Positions 47,709 through 55,089 of a stretch of DNA of 64,000 nucleotides are shown one piece after another (the first letter of the stretch is position 1; every line of letters starts with the position of its first letter). Location of the stretch: the NCBI RefSeq assembly GCF_001428125.1, contig NZ_LMSM01000005.1:5701-69700 (forward strand), written 5' to 3'. The notes beneath the pieces were generated by a model, which saw nothing but the letters and a program-made list of their open reading frames with translations, searched no databases and was not told where the DNA came from. The DNA comes from Nocardioides sp. Soil774. GTDB lineage: Bacteria; Actinomycetota; Actinomycetes; Propionibacteriales; Nocardioidaceae. Both the position numbers and the translations under genes were made by a program.

Positions 47709-49037
47709 ATGCACGTCGCACCACTCCGCGCTGCCACTGTCGTGGCGGTCCTGCTCGCCTTCTGCGCCACGATGCTGTCCGGCGGTGCGGCGGTCGCCGC
47801 CGAGCGCCGCACGGACGGCATCACCGGCTATGCCTTCGACGCGCGGTGCGCGCCGACGCAGGAGCAGATGGACGCCTGGCTGACCTCGTCGCCCTTCTGG
47901 GGCGCGGGCATCTACATCGGCGGCTCGATGGCGTCGTGCTGGCCCACCGCCACCGACGCCGGCCAGCAGCACCTCGACGCGACCTGGGTCGCGCGCCAGC
48001 GCGCCGCCGGCTGGCGGTTGCTCCCGATCTGGGTCGGACCCCAGGCCGCGTGCCAGAGCGGCTACGGCGACCTGATCGACCCTGACCCGGCGGCCGACTA
48101 CGCCGCCGCCGACGCGCGCGGGCGCGCTGAGGCGGCCGCAGCGGTGACCCGCGCCCGCGAGCTCGGGCTGCCCGCCGGCAGCACCGTCTGGTACGACCTC
48201 GAGGGCGGGTTCGACGTGACGTCGGACGACTGCCGCCGCTCCGCGCTGCGCTTCCTGAGCGGGTGGACGCTCGCCCTGCACGACCTGGGCTTCCGCTCGG
48301 GCGTCTACTCCAGCATCTCGGCCGGCATCCACGCGCTGGACAACGCCGACCACCTCTCTCCGGGCTCCTACGCGATGCCCGACCAGGTCTGGTACGCGTG
48401 GGACAACGCGCGCGCCGACGCCGACATCGACCCGCGCTGGGTCCGCGCGGCGAGCTGGTCGGGCGAGCGCGTCCACCAGTACGCCCTGCACACCACCGCG
48501 GCCTACGGCGGGGTGGCGCTCACCATCGACCGCAACTTCATGGAGCTCGACGGGGGCTCGCGGCCCATCCGCGTGCCGCGCCAGTGCGGCGGCACCCGAC
48601 TCGACTTCCCCCGCTACTCCCGGCTCCGCAACGGCAGCACGGGGCCGCGTGTGCGGGCCCTGCAGTGCCTGCTGCGCAGCCAGGCGCGCTACCGCGGCCG
48701 CCTCGACGCGCGCTTCGACCGCGACGTCGCCCGCGCCGTCGCGTCCTACCAGCGTCACCACGACCTGCGGGTGACCGGCAAGGCCGACACCGCCACCTGG
48801 ACCGCGCTGTTCGCGCAGGGGTCTGCGCCCTTGCTCAAGGTCGGCTCGACCGGCCCGGCGGTCCTGCGGCTGCAGCGGGCCCTGCGGGCGGCCGGGGCTC
48901 GCTCGGTGGACCCCGACGGGGTCGTGACCGAGCGCACCGCGAAGGCCGTGCGCCGCTACCAGCAGCGCCTCGGGGCGGACCCGACCGGCGTGGTCACGAC
49001 CGACACCTGGACGGCGCTGCAGCAGGGTCGACGCTGA
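47709..49037 (+). CDS. Secreted DUF1906 glycoside hydrolase-like protein with two peptidoglycan-binding domains
   Basis: 442 residues. Signal peptide about 1-31 (AVAAE). The DUF1906 TIM-barrel-like domain (about 36-280) has GYAFDARCAPTQEQMDAW, GIYIGGSMASC, LLPIWVGPQAAC and VWYDLEGGFD, with Asp/Glu pairs typical of GH25-like folds. Two PGB1 repeats follow (about 305-365 and 373-438), each ending in a TWTAL motif. It should bind and possibly cut peptidoglycan; catalysis in DUF1906 is not established. Confidence 0.88.
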   Translation: MHVAPLRAATVVAVLLAFCATMLSGGAAVAAERRTDGITGYAFDARCAPTQEQMDAWLTSSPFWGAGIYIGGSMASCWPTATDAGQQHLDATWVARQRAAGWRLLPIWVGPQAACQSGYGDLIDPDPAADYAAADARGRAEAAAAVTRARELGLPAGSTVWYDLEGGFDVTSDDCRRSALRFLSGWTLALHDLGFRSGVYSSISAGIHALDNADHLSPGSYAMPDQVWYAWDNARADADIDPRWVRAASWSGERVHQYALHTTAAYGGVALTIDRNFMELDGGSRPIRVPRQCGGTRLDFPRYSRLRNGSTGPRVRALQCLLRSQARYRGRLDARFDRDVARAVASYQRHHDLRVTGKADTATWTALFAQGSAPLLKVGSTGPAVLRLQRALRAAGARSVDPDGVVTERTAKAVRRYQQRLGADPTGVVTTDTWTALQQGRR

Positions 49038-49073
49038 CGCGTCGAACGTCCAGACCAGGCACGCGGCGAGCGC

Positions 49074-49079
49074 TAGTGT
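49074..49079 (+). promoter_or_regulatory. -10 TAGTGT of the SPFH operon
   Basis: TAGTGT lies 59 bases before ATG 49139, giving a ~50-base leader. Confidence 0.4.
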
Positions 49080-49138
49080 TGCGGCCGACGAGCGCGGGGC
49101 GACCTCGCCACGCCCGCACGACAGGGACGGGAATCGCG

Positions 49139-50326
49139 ATGGGACTCTTCCAGGCAGTGAGCGGTGCCGTCGGCGGCACGCTCGCCGACCAGTGGCTCGA
49201 CTTCTTCGGCGTGCCCGACGGGCTGGCGCCGACCGCGGCGCTCTTCCCCGCGGTGCGCAAGGGCGAGAACGCCGGGCGCGGCGCCAACGACCGCGCCTCC
49301 GACGGCGTCATCACCAACGGCTCGAAGATCGTCGTGCCGGAGGGCTACGGCCTGGTGCTGCTGCAGGACGGCGCGTTCACCGGCTTCGCGGCCCAGCCGG
49401 GGGCCTACGTCTGGGACTCCGACGAGGCGGCCTCGCAGTCGGTCTTCTCCGGCGGCGGGCTCGTCGACTCGATCGTCAAGCAGAGCTGGGAGCGCTTCAA
49501 GTTCGGCGGCCGGCCGGGCAGCCAGCAGACGGCGATCTTCGTGGCGCTCAAGGAGCTGCCCAACAACAAGTTCGGCACCCAGTCGGAGATCTACTGGGAC
49601 GACGCCTTCCTCAACACCCAGGTCGGCGCCATCACCCGCGGCACCTACACCCTCAAGATCACCGACCCGCTGACCTTCATCCGCAACTTCGTGCCGGCCG
49701 GCGTGATCGGTGGGCAGGCGGTCTTCGACTTCACCGACATCGACAACCCGGCTGGCGAGCAGCTGTTCAACGAGGTCGTCGGGTCGCTGGCGCCGGCGTT
49801 CTCGATGTACACCAACGACCCGGCCAAGGGCAACCGCATCAGCCGGCTCCAGCAGGACTCCGTGGGCTTCGCCCAGTCGCTGTCCGCGGCGGTGGAGGCC
49901 AACTACCGCTGGCGCACCGACCGCGGGCTGGAGATCGTGAAGACCGCGATCATCTCCATCGAGTACGACGCCACGACGCGCGAGCTGCTCAAGAACGTCC
50001 AGCGCGCCGACGCCCTGTCGGGCTCGCGTGGCAACTCCAACCTCCAGGCGTCGGTCGCGGCCGGCATCGAGGCGGCGGGGGAGAACGCCGGGCCCGGAGG
50101 CCTGGTGGGCATGGGCATGGCCACCGGTGGCATGGGACTCGGTGGTCTCCAGCAGCCCACCCAGCAGCCCGCTGCCGCGCCTGCACCCGCCACTCCTGCC
50201 GCCCCCGCGGCGCCGGCTGCCGACGACCCGGTCGCGGTGCTCAAGCGTGCCAAGGAGATGCTCGACGCCGGGTTGATCACCCAGGAGGACTACGACGCGG
50301 CGAAGGCGAAGGCGTTGGGTCTCTGA
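49139..50326 (+). CDS. SPFH/virion-core-type protein with C-terminal SHOCT domain
   Basis: 395 residues, no membrane helix or signal peptide. The SPFH-like domain (about 50-290) starts with GSKIVVPEGYGLVLLQDGAFTGFAAQPGAYVWDSD. A Gly/Met and Pro/Ala/Gln linker (about 320-360) leads to a SHOCT motif, DDPVAVLKRAKEMLDAGLIT with EDYDAAKAKAL (about 361-393). Relatives are often annotated as virion core protein, with no defined role. It is followed after one base by the zinc-ribbon gene, so they form one operon. Confidence 0.85.
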   Translation: MGLFQAVSGAVGGTLADQWLDFFGVPDGLAPTAALFPAVRKGENAGRGANDRASDGVITNGSKIVVPEGYGLVLLQDGAFTGFAAQPGAYVWDSDEAASQSVFSGGGLVDSIVKQSWERFKFGGRPGSQQTAIFVALKELPNNKFGTQSEIYWDDAFLNTQVGAITRGTYTLKITDPLTFIRNFVPAGVIGGQAVFDFTDIDNPAGEQLFNEVVGSLAPAFSMYTNDPAKGNRISRLQQDSVGFAQSLSAAVEANYRWRTDRGLEIVKTAIISIEYDATTRELLKNVQRADALSGSRGNSNLQASVAAGIEAAGENAGPGGLVGMGMATGGMGLGGLQQPTQQPAAAPAPATPAAPAAPAADDPVAVLKRAKEMLDAGLITQEDYDAAKAKALGL

Positions 50327-50327
50327 G

Positions 50328-51608
50328 ATGACCGCGCAGGACGACCAAGGCCCCGACGCTCCCGCAGCGGGGCCCCGCGACCCGGTCTTCGACGGACCGC
50401 CACTCTCGCTCGAGGAGGAGCTGGCTGCCGCACGCGCGGAGCCGGCGCCCGGCCCGAGCATCGAGACGGTCAACGAGTCGCTCGCCGACGGCGTCAACCG
50501 GTGCCCGAAGTGCGGGTCGACCGACGTGCGGCTGCGTGGGTCCACGGGCATGCTGGTGTGCCTGTTCTGCCGCCACGAGTGGCAGGAGGCGCGCGTCGAG
50601 GAGGAGCTCGGGCTCGGCGAGGGCATCGACGACCTCCGGGGCACCGTCATCGCCAGCGGGGCCGAGCAGATCGCCGCCGACGCCGAGGACGTCGTCACGC
50701 TCACTTGCGACGGCTGCGGCGCGGACGTGGTGATCGACACCGCCCACGCGATGAACGCGCGCTGCCACTGGTGCCGGCACACCCTCAACGTCAACAGGCG
50801 CACGCCCAACGGCGCCGTGCCCGACGCGGTCCTGCCGTTCCGCCTGACGCGCGACGAGGCGGTGGAGAAGATCCGCGAGTTCGCCGGCAAGCGCCGTCTG
50901 TTCGCGCACCCGCGGTTCAAGAAGGAGTTCGTCCCGGAGAACGTGCTGGGGGTCTACCTGCCCTACCTCGTCGTCGACGCGCGCGCGGAGGCGTCGTACG
51001 TCGGCACGGGGGAGGTGCAGACCAGGCGCTGGACGGAGAAGACGGGCGACAACACCACCACCTACTACGCCGCAGACGTCTACCGCGTCGACCGCTCGGT
51101 CGCCTTCACCGTCGACGACCTCACGATGGAGGGCGCTGCCGACCGGGCGAGCTTCGACGGCTCGACGACGAACAACATCGTCAACACGATCCTCCCGTTC
51201 GACACCAAGAACGCCGTGCGGTGGAACGCCAGCTACATGGTCGGGTTCACCAGCGAGAAGCGCGACCTCGACGTCGCGCAGCTCCAGCCCAAGCTGGAGG
51301 ACCAGCTGCTCTCGATCGGACGCTCGCAGGTCCACGGCTCCCTCGACCGCTTCGACCGGGGCGTGCGCTGGGAGGGCGAGAAGGTGGACGTCGGCGGGTC
51401 CCGGTGGGTCTCGATGTACCTCCCGGTGTGGATCTATTCCTACTTCCAGGAGAACACCAAGATGCTGCACTACATCGCGGTCAACGCGCGCACGGGGGAG
51501 ACGATGGGCAGCGTGCCGGTCTCGCAGTGGCGCCTGTTCGCCGCGGCCCTGACCGTCGGCACGTTCCTCGAGGGCGTGGCCGGCGCGATCCTGGTGGGGA
51601 TGTCGTGA
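50328..51608 (+). CDS. Zinc-ribbon membrane protein (TFIIB-type ribbon family)
   Basis: 426 residues. Two zinc ribbons are present: CPKC (near 58) with CLFC (near 79), and CDGC (near 127) with CHWC (near 147). A long beta-rich domain (about 165-390) contains YLPYLVVDARAEASYVGTGEV and WVSMYLPVWIYSYFQ. One membrane helix (about 400-424) ends the chain. The family is annotated only by its ribbon. It is coupled by GTGA overlap to a small membrane protein and follows the SPFH gene. Confidence 0.85.
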   Translation: MTAQDDQGPDAPAAGPRDPVFDGPPLSLEEELAAARAEPAPGPSIETVNESLADGVNRCPKCGSTDVRLRGSTGMLVCLFCRHEWQEARVEEELGLGEGIDDLRGTVIASGAEQIAADAEDVVTLTCDGCGADVVIDTAHAMNARCHWCRHTLNVNRRTPNGAVPDAVLPFRLTRDEAVEKIREFAGKRRLFAHPRFKKEFVPENVLGVYLPYLVVDARAEASYVGTGEVQTRRWTEKTGDNTTTYYAADVYRVDRSVAFTVDDLTMEGAADRASFDGSTTNNIVNTILPFDTKNAVRWNASYMVGFTSEKRDLDVAQLQPKLEDQLLSIGRSQVHGSLDRFDRGVRWEGEKVDVGGSRWVSMYLPVWIYSYFQENTKMLHYIAVNARTGETMGSVPVSQWRLFAAALTVGTFLEGVAGAILVGMS

Positions 51609-51889
51609 GCGTGCTGCTCGCCGTCCAGGTGGCGGTCATGGCCGGCGACAACGCGCCGGTGTGGATCCTCGCAGCCGGGCCCGCAGGCGCCATCGGCACC
51701 TACTGGGCGATCTACCGCTACTACCGCAACACCGACAAGTCGCACGCCTACGAGCGCGACACCCTCATCGAGGCGCAGCCGGTGCAGGGGGCGGAGGAGA
51801 AGGTCGACCACATCTCCCGCACCCGTGACTCCGACATCGACGGCGACAACAGCGCCAAGCACCGCGAGCGGGTGCAGCGGATCCGCTGA
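51605..51889 (+). CDS. Small membrane protein of the SPFH/zinc-ribbon operon
   Basis: 94 residues from GTG 51605, overlapping the zinc-ribbon stop by four bases. One or two N-terminal hydrophobic segments (about 3-13 and 20-40) precede a basic/tyrosine stretch (YRYYRNTDKSHAYERDT) and a charged cytoplasmic tail. No family is recognised. Third and last gene of its operon. Confidence 0.7.
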   Translation: MSVLLAVQVAVMAGDNAPVWILAAGPAGAIGTYWAIYRYYRNTDKSHAYERDTLIEAQPVQGAEEKVDHISRTRDSDIDGDNSAKHRERVQRIR

Positions 51890-51907
51890 CGCCGGCCAGG
51901 CTCCATC

Positions 51908-52140
51908 GCCGGGCGGTGTGTGAGGAGGATTCGCGCGGGCCAGCGTCCGCGTCACGCACCGCTCACCGCCGCGGCGTACGACGACACCCCGCCGGGCGGT
52001 GTGTGAGGAGGATTCCGGCGGGCCAGGGTCCGCGTCACGCACCGCTGCTTGGTGCGTCGTACGACGACACCCCGGCGGGCGGTGAGTGAGGAGGATTCGG
52101 ACGGGCCATGATCCCCCTCACCCACCGCTGCGGGGGCGGC
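51908..52140. repeat. Three tandem 83-bp repeats
   Basis: Units start at 51908, 51991 and 52074, spaced exactly 83 bp. Each carries GTGTGAGGAGGATTC (GTGAG in unit 3), GGGCCA and TCACGCACCGC (TCACCCACCGC in unit 3); units 1 and 2 also share CGTACGACGACACCCC. Within each unit GCGGTGTGTGA faces TCACGCACCGC (51913-51923 and 51952-51962 in unit 1), so it can form a hairpin. The third is cut short by the tldE stop. The array fills the gap between two convergent genes. Confidence 0.9.
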
Positions 52141-53529
52141 TCAGACGCCTTGGGAGACGCTGGACATGTTGAAGTCGGGGATGCGCAGGGCAGGGGTCGC
52201 GGTGCGGGAGAAGTAGTCGTCGCCCCACTCCCGGCTGAAGCTGGGCACCGACTCGGTGGCCGCGCTGAACCGGTTGAGCAGGTCGATGGGGCTCTCGTTC
52301 CAGCGGAAGTTGTTGGCCGCGCCGACGATCTCCCCGTCCTCGACGACGTAGACGCCGTCACGGGTGAGCCCGGTCAGCAGCATGGTCTGCGGGTCGACCT
52401 CCCGGATGTACCACAGGCAGGTCAGGAGCAGCCCGCGCTGCACGCCGGCCACCATCTCCTCGATGCTGCCCGCGCCGTCGCCGACCTCGAGGACCAGGTT
52501 GTCGATCATCGGGGTGACGGGCTGGCCCGTCATCGCGGCCGAGTGGCGCGTCTGGAGCAGGCCGGTCAGCAGGCCGTCGCGGATCCAGTCGGTGCGCTCG
52601 AGGCCGAGGCCGTTGTCGAAGACCGACTCGGTGTTGTCGGAGGCCCCGGCGATGACGAACGGCGCGCACTCCAGGCCCGGGTGCGTGGGGTCGCTGAAGA
52701 GGCTGACGCCGGGCGCGGCGACCTTGTCGCCGATGCGGGTGCCGCCGCCGCGACGGCTGTAGACAGACTCGCCCTCGTGCGCGACGCGTGCGCCGGCGCC
52801 CCAGTAGGCGTCGATCATCAGGTCGGCGACCGACGAGGGCGGCAGGACGGTGTCGTAGCGGCCCGCGGGCAGGTCGATGCGCCGCTCGGCCCACCTCAGG
52901 CGCTGGGCGACCGTGGCGGCCATGGCCGCTGCGTCGACGTCGCGGAAGTCGCGGGTCGCGCCGCCGGTCCACGCGCTCCGGGTCAGCGAGGTGTCCTTGC
53001 CGGTGCACGCGTAGTGACCGGTGGGCTGCACGTGGCGCAGCCGGAGCCCGCGGGTCGAGCCGAGGTAGGTGGTGGCGACGTCGTGGTTGACGAAGCCGTA
53101 GAGCAGCCGGTCCTCCGCCGCGGCCTGGCCGAAGGCCTCGCCGAGCGCCGGGGCGAAGGAGTCGTAGACGCCGATGTCGGTGGTCTCGGGCTCGAGGTCC
53201 CACTGGGGGGAGGTGACGTCGCCGAGCAGCTCACCGGCGTCCTCGGCGGGGGAGCCTGCGCGCGCGGCGGCGTCGGCACCCTCGACCAGTGCGGTCACCT
53301 GCTCAGGCGTCGACGCGCTGCCCGACACCGAGCCGGTGGCCACGCCGCCGCTGACCGCGGCGAAGCTGATCACCGTCACCGAGACCTCGGTCATCACGCC
53401 GTTGGTGGTGAGGGTGTTGTTGGCCCAGCGCAGGTTGGCGCTGGTGACGTCGCGGACGATCGCGATGCAGTCGTCGGCGGTCGAGGTCGCGAGCGCGTGC
53501 TCGACGAGCTGTTGTGCGGTGGTCCTCAT
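52141..53529 (-). CDS. TldE/PmbA family metallopeptidase subunit
   Basis: 462 residues. Family blocks include RWANNTLTTNGVMTEV, VYDSFAPALGEAFGQ, DTVLPPSSVADLMIDAYWGAGA, VIAGASDNTESVFDNGLGLERTDWI and TGLTRDGVYVVEDGEIVGAANNFRWNESPIDLL. TldE has no metal site and pairs with TldD as a heterodimeric protease (family knowledge). Its ATG overlaps the tldD stop by one base. It ends against the 83-bp repeat array. Confidence 0.92.
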   Translation of the reverse strand: MRTTAQQLVEHALATSTADDCIAIVRDVTSANLRWANNTLTTNGVMTEVSVTVISFAAVSGGVATGSVSGSASTPEQVTALVEGADAAARAGSPAEDAGELLGDVTSPQWDLEPETTDIGVYDSFAPALGEAFGQAAAEDRLLYGFVNHDVATTYLGSTRGLRLRHVQPTGHYACTGKDTSLTRSAWTGGATRDFRDVDAAAMAATVAQRLRWAERRIDLPAGRYDTVLPPSSVADLMIDAYWGAGARVAHEGESVYSRRGGGTRIGDKVAAPGVSLFSDPTHPGLECAPFVIAGASDNTESVFDNGLGLERTDWIRDGLLTGLLQTRHSAAMTGQPVTPMIDNLVLEVGDGAGSIEEMVAGVQRGLLLTCLWYIREVDPQTMLLTGLTRDGVYVVEDGEIVGAANNFRWNESPIDLLNRFSAATESVPSFSREWGDDYFSRTATPALRIPDFNMSSVSQGV

Positions 53530-55064
53530 CAGTGGCCTGCCTCGTCGATCGTGTTCAGGATGTTGACGCCGCGGAACAGCGCGGACGGACAGCCGTGGCT
53601 GACCGCTGCGACCTGACCCGGCTGGGCCTTGCCGCAGTTGAAGGCGCCACCGAGCACCCAGGTGTCGGGCCCGCCGACGGCCTCCATCGAGCCCCAGAAG
53701 TCGGTCGTGGTGGCCTGGTAGGCCACGTCGCGGAGCATGCCGTCGAGCTTGCCGTCGGTGATCTTGTAGAACCGCTGGCCGGTGAACTGGAAGTTGAACC
53801 GCTGCATGTCGATGCTCCACGACTTGTCGCCCACGACGTAGATCCCGCGCTCCACGCGCGAGACCAGGTCGTCGGTCGAGAGGCCGTCGGTGCCGGGCAT
53901 CAGCGAGACGTTGGCCATCCGCTGGATCGGGATGTGGCCGGGGGAGTCGGCGTAGGCGCAGCCGTTGGACCGGCCCTCGCCCGACTCGAGCCCGGCGAGC
54001 TCGGGCTTGAGGTGAGCCATGGAGCGGTCGAGCTGGTAGCCGACGAGCACCCCGTCGCGCACGATGTCCCACTCCTGGGTCTGCACGCCCTCGTCGTCGT
54101 AGCCGACGGTGGCGAGGCCGTGCTCGCGGGTGCGGTCGCCGCGCACGTTCATCACCTCGGAGCCGTAGCGCAGCGTGCCGAGCTTGTCGTAGGTGGCGAA
54201 CGACGTGCCGGCGTAGTTGGCCTCGTAGCCCAGCGCGCGGTCGAGCTCGGTGGCGTGTCCGATCGACTCGTGGATGGTGAGCCACAGGTTGGAGGGGTCC
54301 ACGACCAGGTCGTGGGCGCCGGCCTCGACGCTGGGGGCCTTCAGCTTCTCGGCGAGGAGCTCGGGCACCTCGGCGAGCTCTGCGTCCCAGTCCCAGTGGT
54401 CGCCGGTGAGGTACTCCCACCCGCGCCCGACCGGCGGGGCGATGGAGGCCATCGAGTCGAAGATGCCGCTCTGCTCGTCCTCGCCGGTGGCCTCGAAGCC
54501 GGGCTGGAGGCGGACGCGCTGCTGCGTGGTGCGGGTGCCGGACAGGTCGGCGTAGTACTTGTTCTCCTGCACCTGCTGGAGGAACGACGTCGCGTGGGCG
54601 ACCGCAGAGCCGGCGCGCAGCCGCTCGGTCCAGTCGACGAGCAGGTCGGCCTTGTCGCGCGTGGGCACCTCGAGCGGGTTGACCTCGTAGCCGGAGATCC
54701 AGGTGACGTCGTCGTGCACCGGCTCGGGGGCCAGCTCCACCGGCGTCGTGGTCATGGTCGCGGCCACCTGCGCGACGGCGACCGCGGTCTCGGCCAGCCG
54801 GCGCGCCTCGTCGTCGGTCAGCACCACGCCGGAGGCGAAGCCCCATGCACCCCGGTGGATCACGCGGACGGCGAACCCGAGGTCCTCGCTGTCGCTGGCG
54901 GTCTGCAGCACGCCGTCACGTGCGCCGAGGTACTGGTAGCTGTTGCGCTCGAAGCGGAAGTCGGCGTGGCTCGCCCCGAGCTCCTGGGCGCGGGCCAGGG
55001 CCACGTCCCCCAGACGGCGGTGAGGCAGTTCGCTGAAGGTCGGGTCGAGCCCGGGCGCACTCAT
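53529..55064 (-). CDS. tldD: TldD family zinc metallopeptidase subunit
   Basis: 511 residues. The zinc motif HESIGH is near 262-267, with NGCAYADSPGHIPIQRMANVSL and a late LGGAFNCGKAQPGQ block holding the third ligand region. With TldE it trims unfolded or modified peptides; natural substrates in actinobacteria are unknown, and no precursor peptide gene is seen nearby. ATG 55064 is preferred over GTG 55070 because TAGGTT ends seven bases before the ATG, giving a leaderless transcript. Confidence 0.93.
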   Translation of the reverse strand: MSAPGLDPTFSELPHRRLGDVALARAQELGASHADFRFERNSYQYLGARDGVLQTASDSEDLGFAVRVIHRGAWGFASGVVLTDDEARRLAETAVAVAQVAATMTTTPVELAPEPVHDDVTWISGYEVNPLEVPTRDKADLLVDWTERLRAGSAVAHATSFLQQVQENKYYADLSGTRTTQQRVRLQPGFEATGEDEQSGIFDSMASIAPPVGRGWEYLTGDHWDWDAELAEVPELLAEKLKAPSVEAGAHDLVVDPSNLWLTIHESIGHATELDRALGYEANYAGTSFATYDKLGTLRYGSEVMNVRGDRTREHGLATVGYDDEGVQTQEWDIVRDGVLVGYQLDRSMAHLKPELAGLESGEGRSNGCAYADSPGHIPIQRMANVSLMPGTDGLSTDDLVSRVERGIYVVGDKSWSIDMQRFNFQFTGQRFYKITDGKLDGMLRDVAYQATTTDFWGSMEAVGGPDTWVLGGAFNCGKAQPGQVAAVSHGCPSALFRGVNILNTIDEAGH

Positions 55065-55071
55065 GGGCACG

Positions 55072-55077
55072 AACCTA
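55072..55077 (-). promoter_or_regulatory. -10 TAGGTT of tldD (leaderless)
   Basis: Minus-strand TAGGTT, seven bases, then ATG 55064. It sits in the 25-bp gap after sbcC. Confidence 0.55.
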
Positions 55078-55089
55078 GCCGAACTGCGC

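Noticed and set aside
51908..52140. CRISPR array
   Set aside because: Repeats are 83 bp and contiguous, the spacing holds no unique 30-40 bp spacers, and no cas gene is present.
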